Source: UBA5972 sp964637875
GTDB taxonomy: Bacteria; Pseudomonadota; Alphaproteobacteria; Rhodobacterales; Rhodobacteraceae
DNA length: 64,000 nucleotides
Direction of reading: 5' to 3'
Assembly: GCA_964637875.1 (NCBI GenBank)
Contig: CAZWXK010000005.1
Span: 17,924-81,923 of the forward strand
This document shows positions 54,332 to 61,893 of the stretch, in pieces; the first letter of the stretch is position 1; each line of letters opens with the position of its first letter. The notes under the pieces are model-generated. The model did not search any database and was not told the origin of the DNA. It saw nothing but the letters and a program-made list of their open reading frames with translations. The position numbers and the translations under genes were made by a program.

Positions 54332-55204
54332 ATGGCCGACAATCCCGACACTGTTGCCGAGCGCCTGCACCGCGCGATGGACGGGCTGACCCGTGCCGAA
54401 CGGCAGCTTGCCTATGTTCTGCTCGAAAACTACCCGGTTTCCGGGCTGGGCTCGATCACCTCGGTGGCGCGCAAGGCCAATGTTTCGACCCCGACGGTTG
54501 CCCGCATGGTGCAAAAGCTGGGCTTTTCGGGATTCCCCGAATTTCAGGCGGCCCTGAGGGACGAGATCGAGGCCCGCATTTCCGACCCGATCACGAAATA
54601 CAATTCATGGGCACGGCAGGCGCCCGACGAACATATCCTGAACCGCTTTACCGATGCGGTGACGGGCAATATCCGCCAGATGCTGGCCCATGTCGACATC
54701 AAGGCCTTCGAGGAAAGCTGTGCCCTGATGGCCGATCACGGGCGCGCGCTCTATGTCGTGGGCGGGCGGATCACGCGATCGCTGGCCGATTACCTGTTCC
54801 TGCACATGCAGGTGATCCGGCCCAACGTGACCCATATCCAGTCGATCTCGAATGCCTGGCCCCATTATCTGCTGGACGTGCGCAAGGGCGATGTGGTGGT
54901 CATCATCGACGTGCGCAGATACGAGAATTCCACCCTCAAGCTGGCCGAAATGGCCGCCGAGCGCGGCGCGCGCATCATCCTGATCACCGATCAGTGGCGC
55001 TCGCCCGTGCATGGCTTTGCCGATCATGTCTTTTGCGGCCGCATCACCGTGCCCTCGGCCTGGGATTCGACCGTGACCCTGCTGCTGCTGCTGGAAACCA
55101 TGATCGCCGAAGTCCAGGAAAGGACATGGGAGACCACGCGCACCCGCATGGAGTCGCTGGAGGAAATGTTCGATCGCACCCGTTTCTTTCGCAAGTTTAC
55201 CTGA
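54332..55204 (+). CDS. MurR/RpiR family transcriptional regulator
   Basis: The 290-residue regulator has an N-terminal HTH_6 domain (LTRAERQLAYVLLENYPVSG, then VARKANVSTPTVARMVQKLGF) and a C-terminal SIS domain (ALYVVGGRITRSLADYLFLH through DVVVIIDVRRYENST). SIS domains normally sense phosphosugars, but the DWRRY-like VRRYENST loop hints at another ligand. It is divergent from the TRAP/GS operon, whose expression it likely controls. The ATG at 54332 follows GGAGGG. Confidence 0.9.
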   Translation: MADNPDTVAERLHRAMDGLTRAERQLAYVLLENYPVSGLGSITSVARKANVSTPTVARMVQKLGFSGFPEFQAALRDEIEARISDPITKYNSWARQAPDEHILNRFTDAVTGNIRQMLAHVDIKAFEESCALMADHGRALYVVGGRITRSLADYLFLHMQVIRPNVTHIQSISNAWPHYLLDVRKGDVVVIIDVRRYENSTLKLAEMAAERGARIILITDQWRSPVHGFADHVFCGRITVPSAWDSTVTLLLLLETMIAEVQERTWETTRTRMESLEEMFDRTRFFRKFT

Positions 55205-55281
55205 ACGCATCGCCGCAGCACCGCAAGAGGCACCGCGCTGCCTGGCTGCCTGGCCGCCTGCGCGCGCGCGGACCGAGTCAT

Positions 55282-55309
55282 GTCATGCAAATAATGTCAT
55301 GTAAATAAT
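55282..55309. repeat. 14-bp direct repeat upstream of DUF2852
   Basis: GTCATGCAAATAAT is followed immediately by GTCATGTAAATAAT. The pair lies about 100 bp upstream of the DUF2852 start, so it could be a regulator-binding pair or part of the promoter; it is AT-rich relative to its surroundings. Confidence 0.6.
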
Positions 55310-55402
55310 CCTTACATCGGGTCTTGCAATTTCGCGGAAACGGCCCATCTTGGTTGATGTAAAGACCGTTAACATTAACCGCAGCATAGGAGCATCCCCG
55401 AA

Positions 55403-55885
55403 ATGAATTCAGTCGCAACCTGGCCATCCATGGCCGAGAGATGGCTTGACGCACGCGGTCGTGGCGCCTGGATCGCGACCATGGTCATCGGTTTCATCCT
55501 GTTCTGGCCCATCGGGCTGGCCCTTCTCTTCTACATGATATGGAGCAAACGCATGTCCCCATCCCTCGGCCGTTGCGGCCATTCCCGGCGCCACCGTGGC
55601 GACGCCCTGTGGCAGCCCACCGGCAACAGCGCCTTTGACAGCTATCGCCAGGAGACGATCCGCCGTCTCGAGGACGAACAGCAGGCCTTTCAGGCCTTTC
55701 TCGACCGGTTGCGCGCGGCCAAGGACAAGACCGAGTTCGACCAGTTCATGGAGGAGCGCGCCCGCAACATCCGTGGCGACGACACCCCCGACACCGGGCA
55801 AAACACCGGGCAAAACACCGGGCAAAACACCGGGCAAAACACCGGGCAGGCAGCACCAGGCGACACCCCCGCAACCGGGGCCTGA
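55403..55885 (+). CDS. DUF2852 domain-containing membrane protein
   Basis: This 160-residue protein has one transmembrane helix (ATMVIGFILFWPIGLALLFYMIWSKRM region, about 24-50). The DUF2852 tail motif TGNSAFDSYRQETIRRLEDEQQAFQAF follows, and function is unknown in the family. The C-terminus holds five 12-bp repeats (Asn-Thr-Gly-Gln). A hairpin terminator lies downstream. It stands alone, between the RpiR gene and the arginyltransferase gene. Confidence 0.87.
   Translation: MNSVATWPSMAERWLDARGRGAWIATMVIGFILFWPIGLALLFYMIWSKRMSPSLGRCGHSRRHRGDALWQPTGNSAFDSYRQETIRRLEDEQQAFQAFLDRLRAAKDKTEFDQFMEERARNIRGDDTPDTGQNTGQNTGQNTGQNTGQAAPGDTPATGA
55793..55850. repeat. 12-bp tandem repeat in the DUF2852 C-terminus
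   Basis: Four exact ACCGGGCAAAAC copies and a partial fifth encode (Thr-Gly-Gln-Asn) repeats. It is the cleanest array in the window and keeps the reading frame. There are no spacers between units, so it is not a CRISPR array. Confidence 0.95.
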
Positions 55886-55939
55886 AGGGCACATGGCGGG
55901 GTGACGCAACGACCTGCTCGCGCCGGCAGCCACCCTGGC

Positions 55940-55991
55940 AAAGGCACACCGGGCACACCCTGGCGCATCCCGCGCGGGGTGTGCCGCCTTT
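55940..55991 (+). terminator. Nested-stem terminator after DUF2852
   Basis: Inner arms GGCACACCC/GGGTGTGCC (9 bp) and outer arms AAAGGC/GCCTTT bring the stem to a T-run. The outer stem ends TTT. It lies 55 bp after the DUF2852 stop and 85 bp before the arginyltransferase start. Confidence 0.65.
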
Positions 55992-56074
55992 CATTGCGAC
56001 CTTGAAACCTGTTGTTGCGGTGCCTTGATATTGTTAGCATCGCAGCAGATCAGCCGACCGGTTACACCAGTATC

Positions 56075-56971
56075 ATGCGCCATTCGCTCCCTGTCGTACC
56101 TCAGTTCTACGTGACCTCGCCCCAGCCCTGCCCCTATCTGGACGACCGGCTGGAACGCAAGCTGTTCACCGCGCTCCAGGGCGAGGGCGCGCAAAAGCTG
56201 AACGATGCACTTTCCAAGCAGGGGTTCCGACGCTCGCAGAACGTGCTTTACCGGCCCAGCTGTGCCGATTGCGCCTCGTGCTATTCGGCGCGTATCCGGG
56301 TGGCGGATTTCAGACCCACCCGCAGCCAGCGCCGGGTCATGCGGCGCAATGCCCATCTCACCCGGCAGGCGGCGGCGCCCTGGGCGACCGAGGCGCAATA
56401 TCAGCTTTTCCGCGCCTATCTCGAGGCGCGCCATGCCGATGGCGGCATGGCCGACATGGATGTCTATGAATTCGCCGCGATGATCGAGGAAACGCCCGTG
56501 CGCTCGCGCGTGGTGGAATATTACCGCCCCTCCGATATCGGCCCTTCCGATACCGGTGCGCCCGACCGCAACCGCAACCCCAACCCTGCCGGAACGGGGC
56601 GCCCCGTGCTGACCGCGGTCTGCCTGACCGACGTGATGGATGACGGGTTGTCGATGGTCTATTCCTTTTTCGAACCCGAAACCCAGCGCAATTCGCCCGG
56701 CACCTATATCATCCTCGATCATGTCGAGATCGCGCGCGAGGCCGGCCTGCCCTATGTCTATCTGGGCTACTGGGTTCCGGGCAGCCCGAAGATGAACTAC
56801 AAGGCAGGATATGACGCGCTCGAAATCTACAAGGACGGGCGCTGGCAGCCACTGCGCGACCCCGATGGTTTCGACACCATGCCACGCCCCCAGGCCAGCG
56901 AACCGATCTCGGACCAGCTGGCGCGCATCCGCCTGCCCGATATCGGGCCGATCCGCACCGACACCGCCTGA
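56075..56971 (+). CDS. bpt: Aspartate/glutamate leucyltransferase-type aminoacyl-tRNA protein transferase (Bpt/Ate)
   Basis: This 298-residue protein adds an amino acid from charged tRNA to the N-terminus of target proteins in the N-degron pathway. Recognisable parts are FYVTSPQPCPYL, CSARIRV-like CADCASCYSARIRVADF, the DGLSMVYSFFEPE segment and the C-terminal YLGYWVPGSPKMNYKAGY. The ATG at 56075 matches the conserved MRHSLPVVPQFYVT. An in-frame low-complexity insertion (Ser-Asp-Ile-Gly-Pro... and Asn/Pro repeats, about residues 152-172) interrupts the otherwise conserved middle. Confidence 0.9.
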   Translation: MRHSLPVVPQFYVTSPQPCPYLDDRLERKLFTALQGEGAQKLNDALSKQGFRRSQNVLYRPSCADCASCYSARIRVADFRPTRSQRRVMRRNAHLTRQAAAPWATEAQYQLFRAYLEARHADGGMADMDVYEFAAMIEETPVRSRVVEYYRPSDIGPSDTGAPDRNRNPNPAGTGRPVLTAVCLTDVMDDGLSMVYSFFEPETQRNSPGTYIILDHVEIAREAGLPYVYLGYWVPGSPKMNYKAGYDALEIYKDGRWQPLRDPDGFDTMPRPQASEPISDQLARIRLPDIGPIRTDTA

Positions 56972-57123
56972 ACATCCCTGATTTTTGCGATAGTTTTTCA
57001 GACCTGCGACATATCGCAACAAAATTGCTATTTTTCGGAAACCGCCATCATTTTCTTCAGGATATCCGCTTGACCTGCCCCACGGGTCAAAATAATGTCG
57101 TCGCAACGAAAAGGGGATCAGGC

Positions 57124-57168
57124 ATGGAAAATCCGCTTGTAATCACAAGGAAACGCATGGCGCATTAG
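57124..57168 (+). CDS. ilvBN leader peptide (attenuation)
   Basis: This 14-residue peptide (MENPLVITRKRMAH) lies 118 bp before ilvB. Three adjacent codons, CTT, GTA and ATC, specify Leu, Val and Ile, the end products of the pathway; CTT and GTA are rare in this GC-rich genome, which would sharpen stalling. AAAAGGGG precedes the ATG. A terminator hairpin follows 27 nt after the stop. The pattern matches classical ribosome-mediated attenuation of branched-chain amino-acid operons. Confidence 0.85.
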   Translation: MENPLVITRKRMAH

Positions 57169-57217
57169 TGGCCCCGGCCACCGGCACCATGCAACCCGCC
57201 TGATCGGCGGTTTTTTT
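57169..57217 (+). terminator. ilv attenuator: alternative hairpin and rho-independent terminator
   Basis: The terminator is CCGCC-TGATC-GGCGG (57196-57210) followed by seven T. An earlier hairpin, GTGGC-CCCG-GCCAC (57169-57182), begins just after the leader stop codon. A ribosome stalled at Leu-Val-Ile would change which stems form and allow read-through into ilvB. Confidence 0.85.
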
Positions 57218-57285
57218 ATGCTCGGGGCCTTTTCCCAGGATCGGAAACCGCCCCGACCCGCGGCACTGAAAGCGAGGATGAAAAG

Positions 57286-59040
57286 ATGACCCGTCAGATG
57301 ACCGGCGCGCAGATGGTTGTTCAGGCCCTCAGGGACCAGGGGGTGGACACGATTTTCGGCTATCCCGGCGGTGCGGTATTGCCGATCTATGACGAGATTT
57401 TCCAGCAGAGCGACATCCGCCACATCCTCGTGCGGCACGAACAGGGCGCGGCGCACGCGGCCGAGGGCTATGCGCGCTCGACCGGCAAGCCCGGCGTCGT
57501 GCTGGTGACATCGGGGCCGGGCGCCACCAACGCCGTTACCGGCATCACCGATGCGCTGATGGATTCGATCCCGCTGGTCGTGCTGACGGGCCAGGTGCCC
57601 ACCTTCATGATCGGCACCGACGGGTTTCAGGAGGCCGACACCGTGGGCATCACGCGCCCCTGCACCAAACACAACTGGCTGGTCAAGGATACCGACAAGC
57701 TGGCCGAAACCCTGCACCAGGCCTTTCATGTCGCCACCACCGGACGGCCCGGCCCGGTGTTGATCGACATTCCCAAGGATGTGCAGTTCGCAACCGGCAC
57801 CTATATCCCGCCGAAAAAGGCGAAAACCGACCATTACGCCCCCCGCATCAAGGGCGACACGCAGCAGATTACCGCGCTGGCCGAGGCGATCGAGCAGGCC
57901 GAACGCCCCATCTTCTATACCGGCGGCGGGGTCATCAATTCGGGCGCACATGCCTGCCAGTTGCTGCGCGAGCTGGTCGATGCGACGGGCTTTCCCATCA
58001 CATCCACCTTGATGGGGCTTGGCGCCTATCCGGCCTCGGGCAAGGGCTGGCTGGGGATGCTGGGCATGCACGGCACCTATGAATCCAACATGGCCATGCA
58101 TGACTGCGACCTGATGATCGCCATCGGCGCGCGTTTCGACGACCGCATCACCGGGCGTATCGACGATTTCGCGCCGGGCTCGAAAAAGGCGCATATCGAC
58201 ATCGACGCCAGTTCCATCAACAAGGTGGTTCACGCCGACATTCCCATCCTGGGCGATGTGGGGCATGTGCTGGAGGATCTGCTCAAGATCTGGAAATCCC
58301 GCGGCCGCAAGACGAAATCGGCGGCTGTCGCGAAATGGTGGAAGCAGATCGAGGAATGGAAGGGCATCAACTGTCTGGGCTATCGCAACTCGGACAAGAT
58401 CATCAAGCCCCAGCACGCGGTGCAGCGGCTCGAGGCGCTCACGCGTGGCGCCGACCGCTATATCACCACCGAGGTCGGCCAGCATCAGATGTGGGCGGCC
58501 CAGTTCATGGGCTTTGACGCGCCCCACCGCTTCATGACCTCGGGCGGGCTGGGCACCATGGGATACGGCCTGCCGGCCAGTATCGGCGTGCAGATCGCCC
58601 ACCCGGATGCGCTGGTCATCAATGTCGCGGGGGACGCCAGTTTCCTGATGAACATGCAGGAGATGGGCACCGCCATCCAGTTCAACCTGCCGGTCAAGCA
58701 GTTCATCCTGAACAACGAACGCCTCGGCATGGTGCGCCAGTGGCAGCAGCTGCTGCATGGCGAGCGCTATTCCCACTCATGGTCGGAAAGCCTGCCCGAT
58801 TTCGTCAAGCTGGCCGAGGCCTTCGGCGCCAAGGGGATCCGCTGCGAGGACCCGGCCGACCTGGATGACGCGATCAGCGAAATGATCGCCCATGACGGCC
58901 CGGTGATCTTTGACTGCGTGGTGGAAAAGCACGAGAACTGTTTCCCGATGATCCCCAGCGGCAAGCCGCATAACGAAATGCTGCTTGGCGACGCCTCGAC
59001 CGAGGGCGCGATCAGGTCGGACGGCGCCGTGCTGGTTTGA
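57286..59040 (+). CDS. ilvB: Acetolactate synthase large subunit
   Basis: The 584-residue catalytic subunit makes 2-acetolactate or 2-aceto-2-hydroxybutyrate from pyruvate in valine/leucine/isoleucine synthesis. It has the ThDP-activating Glu (VRHEQGAAHAAEGYARSTG), the FAD-binding central region, and the ThDP-Mg motif GDASFLMNMQEM...NN. Length is normal. The operon is controlled by the upstream leader/attenuator, and ilvN follows after 11 bp. Confidence 0.96.
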   Translation: MTRQMTGAQMVVQALRDQGVDTIFGYPGGAVLPIYDEIFQQSDIRHILVRHEQGAAHAAEGYARSTGKPGVVLVTSGPGATNAVTGITDALMDSIPLVVLTGQVPTFMIGTDGFQEADTVGITRPCTKHNWLVKDTDKLAETLHQAFHVATTGRPGPVLIDIPKDVQFATGTYIPPKKAKTDHYAPRIKGDTQQITALAEAIEQAERPIFYTGGGVINSGAHACQLLRELVDATGFPITSTLMGLGAYPASGKGWLGMLGMHGTYESNMAMHDCDLMIAIGARFDDRITGRIDDFAPGSKKAHIDIDASSINKVVHADIPILGDVGHVLEDLLKIWKSRGRKTKSAAVAKWWKQIEEWKGINCLGYRNSDKIIKPQHAVQRLEALTRGADRYITTEVGQHQMWAAQFMGFDAPHRFMTSGGLGTMGYGLPASIGVQIAHPDALVINVAGDASFLMNMQEMGTAIQFNLPVKQFILNNERLGMVRQWQQLLHGERYSHSWSESLPDFVKLAEAFGAKGIRCEDPADLDDAISEMIAHDGPVIFDCVVEKHENCFPMIPSGKPHNEMLLGDASTEGAIRSDGAVLV

Positions 59041-59051
59041 GGAGAGCAAAG

Positions 59052-59612
59052 ATGTGTGCACTATCCCTGAAGAAAGGCACGAGCCGCCATTCGGCCTATG
59101 ACCTGCGCAGCCCCCTGAGCGACGTAATCGAGACCCACACCCTGGCGGTGATCGTCGATAACGAACCCGGCGTGCTGGCCCGCGTGATCGGGCTGTTTTC
59201 CGGGCGCGGCTACAATATCGAAAGCCTGACCGTGGCCGAGGTCGATCATACCGGGCATCAATCGCGCATCACCATCGTCACCACCGGCACCCCGCAGGTG
59301 ATCGAACAGATCAAGGCCCAGCTCAACCGCATGGTGCCGGTGCACGAGGTCCACGACCTGACCGTGGAAGGTGCCAGCGTCGAACGCGAACTGGCCCTGA
59401 TCAAGGTGGCCGGTACCGGCGAAAAACGGGTCGAGGCGCTGCGCCTTGCCGACATCTTTCGGGCATCGGTCATGGACACCACGCTGGAAAGTTTCGTGTT
59501 CGAAATCACCGGCACGCCGGAAAAGATCGACGCATTCGTCGATCTGATGCGCCCGCTGGGCCTGATCGAGCTGGCCCGCACCGGGGTCGCGGCCATGTTG
59601 CGCGGGAAATAG
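59052..59612 (+). CDS. ilvN: Acetolactate synthase small (regulatory) subunit
   Basis: The 186-residue subunit has an N-terminal ACT domain (THTLAVIVDNEPGVLARVIG) and a conserved C-terminal domain (ELALIKVAGTGEKRVEALR). It activates IlvB and makes it sensitive to valine feedback. The ATG at 59052 follows GGAGAGC; the in-frame ATG at 59037 overlaps the ilvB stop and is unlikely. A triple 13-bp repeat lies just beyond the stop. Confidence 0.95.
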   Translation: MCALSLKKGTSRHSAYDLRSPLSDVIETHTLAVIVDNEPGVLARVIGLFSGRGYNIESLTVAEVDHTGHQSRITIVTTGTPQVIEQIKAQLNRMVPVHEVHDLTVEGASVERELALIKVAGTGEKRVEALRLADIFRASVMDTTLESFVFEITGTPEKIDAFVDLMRPLGLIELARTGVAAMLRGK

Positions 59613-59647
59613 GGGGTACGAGGGGAACTGCGGCAGGGCGCGCATTA

Positions 59648-59686
59648 CGGCGGGGCAACACGGCGGGGCAACACGGCGGGGCAACA
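59648..59686. repeat. 13-bp tandem repeat after ilvN
   Basis: Three exact copies of CGGCGGGGCAACA lie in the 111-bp spacer between ilvN and the convergent nucleoside hydrolase gene. The 13-bp unit would not keep a reading frame, which fits its non-coding position. Confidence 0.9.
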
Positions 59687-59723
59687 GGAGGGCGGGCCAG
59701 GGCGAACCGCGGGATTGCGGTGA

Positions 59724-60659
59724 CTACAGCCGCGCCAGCCTTTCGGTCAGCAGGCGATAGAATCCGTCGGCATCGACGCTGCCCATGAACAGGGCATTGG
59801 CGGGGCGCCCGCTGACGCGCCACCAGTCGGCCACCGTCATGCCCAGGGTCAGGGGCGATGTCGTCTCGATCTCGACATTGACGTGCCGGCCCTGAAACAG
59901 GTCTGGTGCCACAAGCCAGGCAATCACGCAGGGGTCGTGCAGGGGCGCCCCGTCCGAGCCGTATTTCCGGCTGTCGAAACGTTCGAAAAAACCGGTCAGG
60001 GCGGCGACTGTCCGGCCCACCCGATTGCCGATGTCGCGCAGGGCCCGCAGCCGCGCCCGCGTCGTCAGCACCTGATGGGTGACATCCAGCGGCATCATCA
60101 CGATCTCGGCCCCGGATTTCATCACGATCCCGGCTGCCTCGGGATCGACATGGATATTGAATTCGGCCGCCGGCGTGATGTTGCCGACCTCGAAATAGGC
60201 GCCCCCCATCAGCACGATCCGCCGCAGCCGGCCAATGATGTCGGGCGCGCGCACAAAGGCGGTCGCGATATTGGTCAGCGGACCCAGTGCGCACAGGGTC
60301 ACGCTGCCCGCGGGGCGTCGGCGCAGGGTGTCGATGATGAAATCGACCGCGTGCCCCTGTTGCAGCGCCATGGTCGGTTCGGGCAGATCGGCCCCGTCCA
60401 GCCCGCTGCGGCCATGTACATGTTCGGCCGTCACCAGCGCGCGGCGCATCGGGGCATCGCAACCGGCGAAAACCGCCATATCGGGGCGACCGCCAAGTTC
60501 GCATATCTTGCGCGCGTTCAGCTGGGTCAGCGCCAGCGGCACGTTTCCGGCCACCGCGGTAATGCCCAGAACCTCGATTTCGGGGCTGGCCAGCGCCAGC
60601 AGGATGGCCACCGCATCGTCCTGCCCCGGGTCGGTATCGATGATGATCTGTTGCGTCAT
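59724..60659 (-). CDS. Inosine/uridine-preferring nucleoside hydrolase
   Basis: The 311-residue hydrolase cleaves the N-glycosidic bond of ribonucleosides. The calcium-binding signature is DTDPGQDDAVAIL, followed by AGN, LMGGAYFEVGN and a later DP(C/)CVIAW segment with the conserved Asp. Length is typical. It has no operon partner of clear related function; the iron binding-protein gene upstream is 88 bp away on the same strand. Confidence 0.92.
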   Translation of the reverse strand: MTQQIIIDTDPGQDDAVAILLALASPEIEVLGITAVAGNVPLALTQLNARKICELGGRPDMAVFAGCDAPMRRALVTAEHVHGRSGLDGADLPEPTMALQQGHAVDFIIDTLRRRPAGSVTLCALGPLTNIATAFVRAPDIIGRLRRIVLMGGAYFEVGNITPAAEFNIHVDPEAAGIVMKSGAEIVMMPLDVTHQVLTTRARLRALRDIGNRVGRTVAALTGFFERFDSRKYGSDGAPLHDPCVIAWLVAPDLFQGRHVNVEIETTSPLTLGMTVADWWRVSGRPANALFMGSVDADGFYRLLTERLARL

Positions 60660-60747
60660 GTCCGGCCTCTCGGGGATCTTTCATGAGGGGCAGAAGGTGG
60701 ACAAAAGCCACGGCCTTGTCCACCTTCAATCGACATCCGGGGCTGAC

Positions 60748-61809
60748 TCAGTTGTCGAAATTCACCTCCTCGACAAGACGCAATGCCCTGGGGCGCAGCC
60801 GGGCAAGCTCCATCAACGGCAGATCGTCGGGGCTGATCCTGCCCCACGAGGCCACCAGATCGGAAACCCGTGCCGACGGGTTCACGGGGTATTCGAAATT
60901 GACCCTGGCATAGATTTCCTGCGCCGCGGGCGAAGCCAGAAACTCCATCAGCCTGAGGGCCTCGGCCCGATGGGGCGCGGCTGCCGTCATCGCCATGCCG
61001 GAAATGTTCACATGCGTTCCGCCGCCCTCGAAAACCGGAAAGGCGATCCTGACCGCGTCGGCCCACTGCCTCTGGCCGGGTTTCTTGAGCATGGCGCCCA
61101 TGTAATAGGTGTTGCCAAGGGCGATGTCGCATTCGCCGGCCCAGATCGCCTTGACCTGACCGCGGTCGTTTCCCTGTGGCTTGCGCGCCAGATTGGCGCG
61201 CAGCCCCTTCAGCCAGGTGCGGGCATAGGCCTCGTCGTGATGGGCGATCATGGCCGAAAACAGCGCCAGGTTATAGGGATGCAGACCCGAACGGATGCAG
61301 ATGCGGCCCTTCCATCGGGGGGTGGCGAGATCCTCGTAGGTCGTGACCTCGCCCGGCTTGACCCGTTCTTTCGAGGCAAAGACGACGCGGGCGCGCCAGG
61401 TCAGGCCGAACCACCGGTTTTCGGGGTCGCGGAAGCGCGCCGGGATATCGGCTGCAAGGGCCGGGGAAACCACCGGCTGGGTCACGCCGGCCTTGACCAG
61501 CGCGGCGAGGCGCGCGACATCGACCGTCAGCACGACATCGGCGGGGCTGCGCTTGCCCTCGGCAAGCAGCTTTTCGACCATGCCCTTCTTGAGAAAGGCA
61601 ACATTGACCTTGATTCCCGTGCTTTCGGTAAAGGCCGCAAACAGCGGTTTGATCAGGTCGGGCTGGCGATATGAATAGACATTGACCTCGGCCGCGGATG
61701 CGCCGGCCGGGGACATGGCCAGGGGGATGGCCAGGGGGATGGCCAGGGGAACCGCCGGCGCCAGCGCCAGGGCGGCCGCTGCCAGCAGGGATTGGAAACG
61801 CAGGGTCAT
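60748..61809 (-). CDS. Ferric iron ABC transporter substrate-binding protein
   Basis: This 353-residue periplasmic protein has a signal peptide expanded by 12-bp repeats (Pro-Leu-Ala-Ile units). FbpA-like features follow: VNVYSYRQPDLIKPLFAAF, TVDVARLAALV, RSGLHPYNLALFSAMIAH and the downstream Tyr-containing NTYYMGAML, whose paired tyrosines bind Fe(III) in this family. No permease or ATPase gene is adjacent in the window. A perfect palindrome overlapping a -10-like TATAAT lies in the promoter region, consistent with iron-responsive repression. Confidence 0.9.
   Translation of the reverse strand: MTLRFQSLLAAAALALAPAVPLAIPLAIPLAMSPAGASAAEVNVYSYRQPDLIKPLFAAFTESTGIKVNVAFLKKGMVEKLLAEGKRSPADVVLTVDVARLAALVKAGVTQPVVSPALAADIPARFRDPENRWFGLTWRARVVFASKERVKPGEVTTYEDLATPRWKGRICIRSGLHPYNLALFSAMIAHHDEAYARTWLKGLRANLARKPQGNDRGQVKAIWAGECDIALGNTYYMGAMLKKPGQRQWADAVRIAFPVFEGGGTHVNISGMAMTAAAPHRAEALRLMEFLASPAAQEIYARVNFEYPVNPSARVSDLVASWGRISPDDLPLMELARLRPRALRLVEEVNFDN
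61717..61752. repeat. 12-bp tandem repeat in the signal peptide of the iron-binding protein
   Basis: Three units of GGCCAGGGGGAT (the last changed at its end) encode the hydrophobic series Pro-Leu-Ala-Ile. Changes in copy number would lengthen or shorten the signal-peptide core, which could affect export. Confidence 0.9.
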
Positions 61810-61876
61810 CGGGAACCTCCACCGATTGGTTGACGATGGCGCAGTTGAACCTGAGTTTTTTTGTCAAGTCAATACC

Positions 61877-61891
61877 TGACTATTATAGTCA
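61877..61891. promoter_or_regulatory. 15-bp palindrome, candidate iron-responsive operator
   Basis: TGACTAT-T-ATAGTCA is perfect over 7-bp arms and lies 68 bp before the iron-binding-protein start. On the coding strand it contains TATAAT, a -10-like box, so bound protein would block transcription. Its form resembles iron-responsive boxes of Rhodobacterales; the regulator is not identified. Confidence 0.7.
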
Positions 61892-61893
61892 TG

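Noticed and set aside
55793..55850. Repeat array that could be taken for CRISPR
   Set aside because: Units are only 12 bp and directly adjacent with no spacers, they lie inside a coding frame, and no cas gene is present.
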